The notes: generated by a model not told the origin, from the sequence alone. Shown: positions 1 to 5,800, numbered from the stretch's first letter. The stretch is 6,263 nt of DNA from Prevotella sp. (GCA_016291915.1 JAEEZP010000112.1:1-6263); one strand, 5' to 3'. Translations and numbers: made by a program.

Positions 1-383
1 ACTCTGAGCGTGGCGGTGAGGTGTCGGATGTCAACGTGCGTAACGTCAAGGTAGGAGAGTGCGATTTGGCCATCTTAGGCATCGAGCTCTGTTACTGGCG
101 CGTGAAGGAAGGACCGTATCCACCGCATTTCCATCATATCTCGTTCGAGAACATCACCAGTAACAAGAGTCGCTTCGCTGTTCATGTGGATGGCTTTGAT
201 AATAAGATCATGGCCCACGATATCGTGTTTAAGAACTGCGACTTCAAGAATGTGCAGCGCCCGGAGATTAATGTCCTGAAGGGTGTTGACCGTATTACTT
301 TCAAGAAGGTAAAGGTAAACGGAATGGAGATGAAGCATATTCGTGGAGACCTGGGTGAATCCTTGGAGAAACTTTTTAGATAA
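1..383 (+). CDS. C-terminal end of a GH28 (polygalacturonase-like) glycoside hydrolase, 5' truncated by window
   Basis: The frame is open from the first bases (first full codon at 3) to TAA at 381-383, giving about 126 residues. The opening SERGG followed by VSDVNVRNVKV, then FHHISFENIT, AHDIVFKNCDF and DRITFKKVKVNG, shows the alternating valine/isoleucine pattern of right-handed parallel beta-helix coils. The RGG-x-V-x-x-V-x-V-x-N signature is common late in GH28 enzymes, which hydrolyse polygalacturonan in pectin, usually in the periplasm or at the surface. The catalytic aspartates of GH28 lie upstream of the window, so activity cannot be judged. A GTG at 21 is in frame but is not the start, because the GH28-like sequence continues upstream of it. 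Another beta-helix family such as a pectate lyase-like protein is the main alternative. Confidence 0.72.
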   Translation, partial: SERGGEVSDVNVRNVKVGECDLAILGIELCYWRVKEGPYPPHFHHISFENITSNKSRFAVHVDGFDNKIMAHDIVFKNCDFKNVQRPEINVLKGVDRITFKKVKVNGMEMKHIRGDLGESLEKLFR

Positions 384-450
384 CTATAACTGTTTAACCC
401 TCAAGAGAATTCAGACGGCTATATACATTATTGATATAATAAGGGCTCTA

Positions 451-474
451 TGCCGATTCGAGGGGATAACGGCA
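451..474 (+). terminator. weak hairpin downstream of the GH28 gene
   Basis: TGCCG at 451-455 is repeated inverted as CGGCA at 470-474, with 14 bases between, about 70 bases after the GH28 stop. It is followed by GTATTTAAATAG, which is AT-rich but has no real T run. It could end the GH28 transcript, but the stem is only five pairs and the loop is long. Confidence 0.2.
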
Positions 475-496
475 GTATTTAAATAGTACTTCTTGT

Positions 497-570
497 CGTT
501 GTCCGGAAACTCCGAACTCATTGTCCGGACCCCTCGGACTCATTGTCCGGGGTATCCGGACAACGAGTCC
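497..570. repeat. TTGTCCGG repeat cluster ending in a 35-bp imperfect palindrome
   Basis: Two 22-bp tandem units begin at 499 and 521. Each starts TTGTCCGGA and ends in CTCA after a divergent middle (AACTCCGAA in the first, CCCCTCGGA in the second). A third TTGTCCGG at 543-550 forms the left arm of a hairpin: GGACTC-a-TTGTCCGG (536-550), loop GGTAT (551-555), CCGGACAA-c-GAGTCC (556-570), with 14 of 15 positions pairing. The sequence CGTTGTCCGG at 497-506 is also the exact reverse complement of 556-565. It lies between convergent genes, so a factor-independent stop in both directions is possible, but there is no T run on either side. It resembles a short intergenic repeat element; I cannot name the family. 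Confidence 0.8.
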
Positions 571-579
571 ATGGTAGTT

Positions 580-608
580 TATCCACCGCGCTTCCATCAT
601 ATCTCGTT
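580..608 (+). pseudogene. 29-bp near-copy of an internal GH28 segment (gene remnant)
   Basis: Bases 580-608 match 117-145 at 27 of 29 positions. Read in the same register the upstream copy gives YPPHFHHISF and this copy gives YPPRFHHISF, with a further silent ttc/ttt difference at the last codon. Similarity stops abruptly on both sides. It directly follows the TTGTCCGG cluster and ends ten bases before the stop of the convergent gene. The simplest reading is a leftover of a second GH28-type gene that was deleted or rearranged. It has no open frame of its own. Confidence 0.6.
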
Positions 609-617
609 TGTATCGAA

Positions 618-1805
618 TCATTCTTCCTGCGGTATCTCGTGCCTCGTGCTTTTACCGATCATCGCTGTGAAGCCTTTAATGCCATTGGGATTGTAAACGA
701 CAAATTGCATGTCGGAAACCTGCAACCAGAGATTGCCCTGACTGTCGCCATACATACTTTGGACAAGGCTCACCTCTACTGGGGACTCGTACGGCGATTG
801 ACCCAGTTTGATGCCGGTATTCAACTTATCAAAAGTCTGTGGCTGCCCGGCCAAATCCATTCCACCCCATACATAGAAGGGTTTGGAGTAGTCGTTGGTA
901 TGTGCGAAGACACGTGAAGGCGCGTAGTTGATGCAGGTGAAACTCCTATCTTCATTGGAAAAGGCATAGGCCTCACTCCACTCCTGACTATCCAATGAGA
1001 ATTTGAGCAATTGGTTTCTCACTGGCAGATAGATGGCATTATTGGCAGAATCATAATACATCCCATGGTACTCGCCATAGAAACTGCCCGTTAACTTCTC
1101 GAAACTGAAACGCTCGATGCCTTTGTCATTGAGTTTGTTCGACAAGTCGGGATGTACACCACCGTTATTGGGATACTTCCACATAGCATTTTCACGTATC
1201 GCATAGAAACAACCATCGTCAGCTACCACCAGTCCACAATCTGTACGCCATACCATACGAACTACCTTTTTGGTCTGCGTGTCAAACACCACGCATGGAT
1301 CACCCCTCATCGCCAAAAAACGCCCGTTGGGAGAAAAACTCATGGCCTCACCCCGGTTTGCCGGCCATAAATAGTAGGTATGCGGGTCGATAGGGCCTTC
1401 AGACAGTAACACTTCCGATGTGTTCACATCCGTTCCATTGAATAGTACAATACCCTTGCCCTCCAATTGCATATAGATATTCTTACCGTCACATCCGGAA
1501 CAGATTATTCGGGTACGGACACGTTTTTTCTTAGGGACAACAAAACGTATGGCACCTGTCTGCTTATCAATGGCACGCAGGGTATTTTGTTCACTATACT
1601 GGGAACCTTGGAAATAGATGTTCGTAGCATCCTCGTACACGTTCTGCATGACCTCGTCGAAAAGAACGATGGCATAGTTGTTGTTCATCTTCTTCACCAC
1701 GTTCTTTGATGTCACAGGTTTACTGGCGGTTGTACTGCGCCTCACCTGTGCCCACATCATCGTCGGCAATAGCACGATGATGATTATTAATGTCAATTTC
1801 CTCAT
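618..1805 (-). CDS. secreted beta-propeller-like protein of unknown function
   Basis: It encodes 395 residues. A Sec signal peptide is clear: MRKL, then a hydrophobic run to about residue 18 and an AQ cleavage-like site at 19-20, so the protein is exported. The body contains repeated strand-turn-strand modules of the kind seen in beta-propellers: AIDKQTGAIRFVV (78-90, PQQ/YVTN-like), SFSPNGRFLAM (156-166) followed by VFDTQTKKVVRMVW, ADDGCFYAI (195-203), and GDSQGNLWLQV then FVVYNPNGI (353-376). The last resembles the propeller repeats of hybrid two-component sensors, although no kinase part is present. A CSGC pair lies at 102-105. It starts 11 bases after the lipoprotein stop, so it is probably the last gene of the set headed by the AraC-type regulator. 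Ligand and partner are unknown; a sensor or surface-binding role is a guess. Confidence 0.75.
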   Translation of the reverse strand: MRKLTLIIIIVLLPTMMWAQVRRSTTASKPVTSKNVVKKMNNNYAIVLFDEVMQNVYEDATNIYFQGSQYSEQNTLRAIDKQTGAIRFVVPKKKRVRTRIICSGCDGKNIYMQLEGKGIVLFNGTDVNTSEVLLSEGPIDPHTYYLWPANRGEAMSFSPNGRFLAMRGDPCVVFDTQTKKVVRMVWRTDCGLVVADDGCFYAIRENAMWKYPNNGGVHPDLSNKLNDKGIERFSFEKLTGSFYGEYHGMYYDSANNAIYLPVRNQLLKFSLDSQEWSEAYAFSNEDRSFTCINYAPSRVFAHTNDYSKPFYVWGGMDLAGQPQTFDKLNTGIKLGQSPYESPVEVSLVQSMYGDSQGNLWLQVSDMQFVVYNPNGIKGFTAMIGKSTRHEIPQEE

Positions 1806-1816
1806 AGCCGGGAATA

Positions 1817-2542
1817 TTATTTGCTCATTTTCTTCAGGGCTTCACGTGTCTTTGCCATGGCCTCAGATTGCATCTCCGAGACAGCGGCGGCAGCCTTTTG
1901 CATTTCCTCTGACTTCTTTGTCACGATGAGCAATTTCCCTATACGGGCTAACCTGTTAACATTGAATGCATAGATAGGAAGGTACATCGTTACGGTACCT
2001 TTCATCCCTGCTGACCAGTTCTGTGCGTTTCCCTCGGCGGTATAGAATGCTTTCTCACCCATCGCAAACGGATTACCTTCTGTATCGTATGCCACCAGAA
2101 AACCATAGGTACCCGTGAGGTATCCGTCTATACTTTCCGTACTCTCTACTTCGCCTTGTAACGTCAGTTGTCTATCATCTGCTCCTGTGATGACGAGTGG
2201 CTTTACCACTTTGAAAGGAATTCCCGGGGCAACTTCTGTGGGAATCTCAATGGAGGAAAGCCCTTCTGTCTCTGCTATCGTCTTCAACTGTTCCTGCAGT
2301 TCAGCCAGTCTCGCCTTTGCGATATCATATTCTTCACCAGATCCTAAAGCCATATCGGCCCTGGCAGTGTTGATACCGTCAATACACTCATAATACACCT
2401 TGGGGAATGACCCTAAAATTCCGTCAGTGGGAAGATCTTTGCCATCGGCACTGCCACTGCCACCTCCACAACTGATAAATACACTTCCCGTTAGGACGGT
2501 GAGTGCTGCAAATGCAACTGATTTGAAAATGTTCTGTTTCAT
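1817..2542 (-). CDS. predicted lipoprotein of unknown function
   Basis: It encodes 241 residues. The N-terminus MKQNIFKS, a hydrophobic stretch and FISC with Cys25 followed by GGGSGS fit a lipobox and a flexible tether, so the mature protein is probably anchored by lipid to the outer or inner membrane. The -3 residue is Phe rather than the usual Leu. A helical segment lies at about 56-95 (heptad-like AKARLAELQEQLKTI), a predicted beta-rich middle at about 100-190, and a charged Ala/Glu/Lys helix at about 208-241 that may be a coiled coil. No family was recognised. It lies 32 bases downstream of the AraC-type regulator and 11 bases upstream of the propeller protein on the same strand, so co-expression is likely. 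A start at the next in-frame methionine would lose the signal. Confidence 0.75.
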   Translation of the reverse strand: MKQNIFKSVAFAALTVLTGSVFISCGGGSGSADGKDLPTDGILGSFPKVYYECIDGINTARADMALGSGEEYDIAKARLAELQEQLKTIAETEGLSSIEIPTEVAPGIPFKVVKPLVITGADDRQLTLQGEVESTESIDGYLTGTYGFLVAYDTEGNPFAMGEKAFYTAEGNAQNWSAGMKGTVTMYLPIYAFNVNRLARIGKLLIVTKKSEEMQKAAAAVSEMQSEAMAKTREALKKMSK

Positions 2543-2574
2543 GATTAAAATAATTGAGTTGAAATAAATAATTG

Positions 2575-3594
2575 TTATTGTCTTTTTCGATATTCACTCG
2601 GTTTGATACCTTTTAGCTTCAGAAACGAGCGATAGAAGGTGGAGAGACTCTGAAACCCGCTTTCTGCCGCTATCTTTTCCAAGGTATATTCAGGATGACA
2701 TTGCATGAGTGGAATGCTCTTCTTCTCGATACGCAGACGGTTGATGTAGTCATAGAAAGTTGTCTGCTGAACGTGGGTGAAGTATTTGCTCAGATAAGTG
2801 CGGTTGGTTCCAATGTGGGAGGCCAGTTCCTTGATGGATAGCGTCGGGTTCAGATAAAGTTCTTCTTCCTCAATGATGACAGGGAGTGTCTTTGCAAAGC
2901 TGTACTTACAGGTGGGAGCCAACTCGTCAGGATCAGTTATCTCTATGGAGAGAGGCTCTTGACGGAGTACATGTTCCAGGGTGATTTGCCACAGAATGAT
3001 ACTTAGTATATAATAGAGGCAGTCTGTCAGCGGATGGCTGATGATGGAGATTACGACCCAGAGCAACTGACAAGTGATGAAGAACCAGGCTACCACACGC
3101 AACCAGGAGATATCTATCTCATCAATGTTGGAGTAATTGTCCCGGATATAGCGAACATAACGACGAGCCTCTCGCAGCCATAGCAGGAAGATGACGGCGC
3201 CAGCAAGGAAAAGACAAGTAATATAACAACGGATGACTAATTCGTCATGCCAAAGGAACCATGACGCAAAGAACGGGATATAGGCAAGTAACATCCACAG
3301 TACCTTTCTGAAGGATGCCCAGCCGGGGCGTATCAGTTCATAAATAAGACAGGTATAACCAATGAGGCAGGTGCCGTCGATCAATATCACTATGTCTTGT
3401 ACATTCTGGTTGTTGTGTTCATGAACTGTCAGAAAGAGGTCCTTCAAGTTGAAGGCTGCCCATTGCACAAAGATGACGGCCAGCACACGTTGTAGTCGTG
3501 AGCTGTCCTTACGGAGGAACAACTGATAGGCGTGCAGCAAGAAGTAAGCTGTGGCGAGGCCAATAAGAAAACTGGTCAGTACTGTCTCTTCCAT
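2575..3594 (-). CDS. seven-helix membrane protein with C-terminal AraC-family DNA-binding domain
   Basis: It encodes 339 residues. Seven hydrophobic segments can be picked out at about 5-27, 34-57, 65-87, 95-115, 120-140, 162-186 and 188-210. A linker follows, then a typical AraC/XylS double helix-turn-helix at about 250-339: first helix pair around LSIKELASHIGTNRTYLSKYF (252-272), second around LEKIAAESGFQSLSTFYRSF (305-324), ending in the family signature KGIKPSEYRKR. The DNA-binding half should face the cytoplasm. This 7TM-AraC layout is common in Bacteroidota and suggests a one-component regulator that senses a signal in or across the inner membrane. It heads the set with the lipoprotein and propeller genes, which are its likely targets. 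Direct repeats with 21-bp spacing lie just upstream of its candidate promoter. The ligand is unknown. Confidence 0.9.
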   Translation of the reverse strand: MEETVLTSFLIGLATAYFLLHAYQLFLRKDSSRLQRVLAVIFVQWAAFNLKDLFLTVHEHNNQNVQDIVILIDGTCLIGYTCLIYELIRPGWASFRKVLWMLLAYIPFFASWFLWHDELVIRCYITCLFLAGAVIFLLWLREARRYVRYIRDNYSNIDEIDISWLRVVAWFFITCQLLWVVISIISHPLTDCLYYILSIILWQITLEHVLRQEPLSIEITDPDELAPTCKYSFAKTLPVIIEEEELYLNPTLSIKELASHIGTNRTYLSKYFTHVQQTTFYDYINRLRIEKKSIPLMQCHPEYTLEKIAAESGFQSLSTFYRSFLKLKGIKPSEYRKRQ

Positions 3595-3612
3595 AATGTT
3601 TTTTAATATCTG

Positions 3613-3644
3613 CGAAAATAAAGATTATTTGACAAAAACACAAT
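3613..3644 (-). promoter_or_regulatory. candidate promoter of the AraC-type regulator set
   Basis: Read on the minus strand, TATTTTCG (3620 to 3613) matches the Bacteroidota -7 consensus TAnnTTTG except for one base. ATTG (3644 to 3641) sits 20 bases upstream, as expected for the -33 element. The transcript would begin about 10 bases before the ATG at 3594, giving a very short leader. Confidence 0.45.
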
Positions 3645-3673
3645 ACCTCATTCAGTCAATTAACATTTTTTGT

Positions 3674-3723
3674 GTGAATGACCGATGGTTTTTCGTGAAT
3701 GACCGATGGTTTCGCATGAATGA
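3674..3723. repeat. three direct repeats with 21-bp period, probable regulator binding sites
   Basis: GTGAATGACCGATGGTTT occurs identically at 3674-3691 and 3695-3712. A shortened third copy, ATGAATGA, begins at 3716, so the period is 21 bp twice, about two helical turns. A matching core in inverse orientation, TCATTCA, lies at 3648-3654 next to the candidate -33 element of the AraC-type gene. Adjacent AraC half-sites are classically about 21 bp apart (araI1/araI2), and LytTR proteins also bind short direct repeats of about that period, so either flanking regulator could be the binder. The position close to the minus-strand promoter favours the AraC-type protein. Confidence 0.7.
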
Positions 3724-3739
3724 TAAGTAATCATACTTA
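3724..3739. promoter_or_regulatory. 16-bp perfect palindrome, operator-like
   Basis: TAAGTA (3724-3729) and TACTTA (3734-3739) are exact inverted copies around a four-base centre ATCA, starting immediately after the third 21-bp repeat. A dimeric DNA-binding protein site is the simplest guess; the binder is not identified. Confidence 0.4.
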
Positions 3740-3892
3740 CGGGTTTGTATGATGTAAACACATGACACAGGCATATCTGGTTGGGAAACCGCTGCTTCCA
3801 TAGCCTGTTGTTTTCTCTTTTTTGAGATGATGTATGGTCATTTAGATGAAGAAAAATGCTGATAGTAATATCAGTTTTTCTTTCAAGAATGT

Positions 3893-3923
3893 TTTGAGTT
3901 TTCAGAAATAAACGTTATCTTTG
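3893..3923 (+). promoter_or_regulatory. promoter of the LytTR-FHA-caspase operon
   Basis: TTTG at 3893-3896, 19 bases, then TATCTTTG at 3916-3923. Both boxes match the Bacteroidota housekeeping consensus (TTTG, 19-21 bases, TAnnTTTG) exactly. Transcription should start near 3930, about 44 bases before the LytTR ATG. Confidence 0.85.
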
Positions 3924-3932
3924 CGTTACAAT

Positions 3933-3986
3933 ATGTCGTTTTTTAGCGACAAAACATCTGCTTATATAAAAATATGTCGTTTTTAA
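3933..3986 (+). CDS. possible 17-codon leader peptide overlapping the LytTR start
   Basis: An ATG at 3933 opens a frame of 17 codons (MSFFSDKTSAYIKICRF) ending in TAA at 3984-3986, in a different frame from and overlapping the LytTR start at 3974. The first 14 bases around its ATG, AATATGTCGTTTTT (3930-3943), are repeated exactly at 3971-3984 around the LytTR ATG, so both peptides begin MSF. The predicted transcript start is only a few bases upstream, so translation would be nearly leaderless. It may regulate LytTR translation, or it may just be the trace of a small local duplication. Confidence 0.3.
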   Translation: MSFFSDKTSAYIKICRF

Positions 3987-4384
3987 ATGATATATCTGAA
4001 ACATTATTATTTATGGCAAAACTGTTTTTCAATACTCGCGACGAGTTGATCTGTATAGAGTCTGATATGGTTGCCGTTATTCAAGCTAATGGTAATTATT
4101 CGAGGGTCGTATACATTACGAAACGCGAATTTATGCTTTCATACGGAATAAGTAAATTGGAAGAAGTCTTTAAAGATCGTAATGATAAGCGTAACAAGTT
4201 CGTAAGGCTGGGAAGGAGCTTTATCGTTAATCATGCTTATTTCCAGAAAATTGATTTGATAAAGCAGCAACTGGTCTTGTGTGATGGTGATAAGAATGAG
4301 ATACGTATAACCTTACCAAAGCAAATCTTAAAGTCGTACAAGACAGCTATAGGTAAGAGCATTAAATTGAAACAAGAATCATGA
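3974..4384 (+). CDS. stand-alone LytTR-family DNA-binding transcription regulator
   Basis: It encodes 136 residues. Almost the whole protein is a LytTR domain from about residue 20: ELICIESD (24-31), then the conserved QANGNYSRVVY (37-47), a helix with KLEEVF (61-66), the signature FVRLGRSFIVN (76-86), AYFQKIDLI and a closing beta segment with LPKQ. LytTR domains bind short direct repeats in promoters. There is no receiver domain, so this is not a normal response regulator; the signal must come by another route, perhaps the FHA protein encoded next. Residues 1-19 are hydrophobic and may be a short helix, or translation may start at Met14 (4013). Its TGA overlaps the FHA ATG (ATGA at 4381-4384), which points to translational coupling. 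A strong promoter lies just upstream. Confidence 0.9.
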   Translation: MSFLNDISETLLFMAKLFFNTRDELICIESDMVAVIQANGNYSRVVYITKREFMLSYGISKLEEVFKDRNDKRNKFVRLGRSFIVNHAYFQKIDLIKQQLVLCDGDKNEIRITLPKQILKSYKTAIGKSIKLKQES

Positions 4385-4992
4385 AGACTATTATTTTAGG
4401 AAAAGGAGGAAATCAGCCTTTCAAAATAAAAAATGAAGGTGTCAGTTTTCATCATGCACAAATAACCATTGATGATAATGGTGAATGGATGTTGGAGGAT
4501 CTGAACTCAACAAACGGAACATATATCCGTAATGATGTCGGTGATCTTGTACGTGTGGGAAAGGTTACGATTTCCCCCATGACCTTTATCTGTTTGGGAC
4601 CCGATAACTCCAAAGGTTGTTGCTTTTATGCGAAACAGGTGGAGAACTATGGGGATTTCAGGGAAGAATATGAGTATCTGACAGAGAAGGTAGATGAATA
4701 TGAAGAGAAGTTGGACAAGTTGGAAGTAAAGACACAGCGTATAAAACTTCTTGTTTTTCTGGTGAATATTGTCATAGTCATTTTTTCTTTGTTAGGTGAT
4801 GCCGGTGTCTGGCTCCTTCGTGCCGGAACATTGGTCTCTACCGGTTTTGCCGCTTTTTATGATGCCAGTGGCTTGAAGAAGAAGATGAAGGCACAACAAG
4901 AAAAGTTTTATCATTGTCCTAATCCTCTTTGTTCTCATGTCTTGAAATCAAGTGAGATACGTGAAATGAAATGTTCGAAATGTAAGAAATAA
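4381..4992 (+). CDS. FHA-domain membrane protein with coiled coil and C-terminal zinc-ribbon-like motif
   Basis: It encodes 203 residues. The N-terminal forkhead-associated domain (about 1-75) shows LGKGG (6-10; the usual Gly-Arg is Gly-Lys), VSFHHAQI with Ser22 and His25, then WMLEDLNSTNGTYI (36-49) with the conserved Asn-Gly. FHA domains bind phosphothreonine peptides. A charged heptad-like coiled coil follows at about 90-121, then two hydrophobic helices at about 122-138 and 142-162, so both ends should lie in the cytoplasm. The tail has CPNPLC (179-184) and CSKC (198-201), a four-cysteine zinc ribbon. It overlaps the LytTR gene by four bases and precedes the caspase gene by 16, so it likely acts as the membrane-linked hub of this operon. 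The kinase that would supply its ligand is not in the window. Confidence 0.88.
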   Translation: MKTIILGKGGNQPFKIKNEGVSFHHAQITIDDNGEWMLEDLNSTNGTYIRNDVGDLVRVGKVTISPMTFICLGPDNSKGCCFYAKQVENYGDFREEYEYLTEKVDEYEEKLDKLEVKTQRIKLLVFLVNIVIVIFSLLGDAGVWLLRAGTLVSTGFAAFYDASGLKKKMKAQQEKFYHCPNPLCSHVLKSSEIREMKCSKCKK

Positions 4993-5008
4993 ATAAACTT
5001 TATATAAC

Positions 5009-5728
5009 ATGAAAAGATTATCAGTTTTATTGTTATTAGTGGCCTTTTTGGCCGTTAATGTCAGTGCGCAGAAGACTTACGCATTGCTAACAGGAGTGTC
5101 AAACTATGGTGATGAAAAGCTCAATCTAAAGAATACAACGAAGGATGTCAAGCAGTTGAAGGCTGTGATGGATAAAATCGGAGTGGTAAGCGGCGTTTCA
5201 ACCAGTAGGAATGTCACCCAGGCGAATATCACAAAACGTCTGAACGACATTATTAAAGTGGCAAAACCTAATGATCGCATCATTTTTTACTTTTCCGGTC
5301 ATGGTACTACAGGTGGCTTCCTGATGGGTGACCAGAATCTGTTTGCTTATTCAGATTTGATAAAGGTGCTCTCTAAAGCAAAGACCAACCATATCTTCTG
5401 TTTTATTGATGCCTGCAGATCCGGTAGTGTTGTCTCAGACAGCTATGGCATGAGTGATGCCGATAAGGGACGTATTTCCTTTGTCATGTCGAGTCGTCCC
5501 GATGAATTGTCTATAGAAAACAATTGGATCGGTAATGGGTATTTTACCCAGGCGATGCTGAAAGGATTACGTGGTATGTCTGATAACAATCACGACAAGA
5601 AAATAACTCTGATAGAGCTGTTTAAATTTATATATAAAGATGTGACTGCCCGTACTGATGGTGGTCAGCATCCTCAGCTTATCGGCCCTGGATCAGCCCA
5701 GAATTCAGTACTGGCTTCCTGGAAATAA
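5009..5728 (+). CDS. secreted caspase-like cysteine peptidase (C14 / metacaspase-type)
   Basis: It encodes 239 residues. A signal peptide (MKRLSVLLLLVAFLAVNVSA, cleavage near 20-21) sends it out of the cytoplasm. The caspase fold follows directly: YALLTGVSNY (24-33) then NTTKDVKQL (42-50), IIFYFSGHG (91-99) with catalytic His98, and CFIDACRSG (131-139) with catalytic Cys136 and Asp134 of the usual Asp-x-Cys motif. Later family traits are also present: SSRPDELS, GYFTQAMLKGLRG (177-189) and the Asp/Asn-rich segment before ITLIELFKFI. It ends soon after the p10-like part, with no extra domain. The active site looks complete, and cleavage after Arg or Lys is expected of metacaspase-type members. 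It shares the operon with LytTR and FHA genes. Target and activation are unknown; export argues against a simple intracellular suicide role. Confidence 0.92.
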   Translation: MKRLSVLLLLVAFLAVNVSAQKTYALLTGVSNYGDEKLNLKNTTKDVKQLKAVMDKIGVVSGVSTSRNVTQANITKRLNDIIKVAKPNDRIIFYFSGHGTTGGFLMGDQNLFAYSDLIKVLSKAKTNHIFCFIDACRSGSVVSDSYGMSDADKGRISFVMSSRPDELSIENNWIGNGYFTQAMLKGLRGMSDNNHDKKITLIELFKFIYKDVTARTDGGQHPQLIGPGSAQNSVLASWK

Positions 5729-5731
5729 GAG

Positions 5732-5780
5732 TTCGTCATCCATATTATAGTGTTTCGTCAAGAAAGAAATAGGGTTCGTC
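5732..5780. repeat. three TTCGTC motifs spaced 22 and 21 bp, candidate LytTR-type site
   Basis: TTCGTC occurs at 5732-5737, 5754-5759 and 5775-5780, each preceded by G or T and the first two followed by A. The spacing of about two helical turns is what direct-repeat binders such as LytTR proteins use. The array lies roughly 55 to 105 bases upstream of the start expected from the promoter at 5801-5829. The motif is short, so chance is possible. Confidence 0.35.
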
Positions 5781-5784
5781 CTAT
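5769..5784 (+). terminator. small hairpin after the caspase gene
   Basis: ATAGG (5769-5773), a six-base loop, then CCTAT (5780-5784). An alternative stem GGGT/ACCC (5772-5775 with 5785-5788) overlaps it. No T run follows on the + strand, so termination of the operon here is uncertain; it also overlaps the third TTCGTC motif. Confidence 0.2.
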
Positions 5785-5800
5785 ACCCAGAAAAAACACA

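Larger units (their letters stand above)
3595..3973. other. 379-base divergent control region
   Basis: This stretch separates the minus-strand AraC-type gene from the plus-strand LytTR gene and is AT-rich. From left to right it holds a candidate minus-strand promoter, an inverted TCATTCA (3648-3654), three 21-bp phased direct repeats, a 16-bp palindrome, a possible long-range stem (ACAGGC at 3767-3772 with GCCTGT at 3803-3808) followed by a T-rich run, a strong plus-strand promoter and a short leader reading frame. I see no tRNA or recognisable riboswitch in it. Confidence 0.7.

Noticed and set aside
75..338. 87-codon minus-strand reading frame inside the GH28 gene
   Set aside because: It lies fully opposite a clear beta-helix coding sequence and shows no recognisable domain or start context.
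497..570. CRISPR-like array
   Set aside because: The units are directly abutting 22-mers with internal divergence and a palindrome, with no unique spacers of constant length and no cas genes.
543..917. Plus-strand reading frames at 493-696 and 543-917
   Set aside because: They run from the repeat cluster into the antisense of the propeller gene; the protein sequences have no domain character and the opposite frame has a signal peptide and propeller modules.
3767..3825. Small RNA or terminator from the ACAGGC/GCCTGT stem and following T-rich run
   Set aside because: The two arms are only six bases and 30 apart, and no promoter matching the Bacteroidota consensus was found just upstream.
3974..4384. 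Complete two-component response regulator
   Set aside because: There is no receiver domain, only about 19 residues before the LytTR domain, and no histidine kinase gene in the window.
5009..5728. Caspase as an intracellular abortive-infection effector
   Set aside because: The N-terminal signal peptide is strong and the caspase fold starts right after it, so it should act outside the cytoplasm; no phage-sensing domain or nuclease is nearby.
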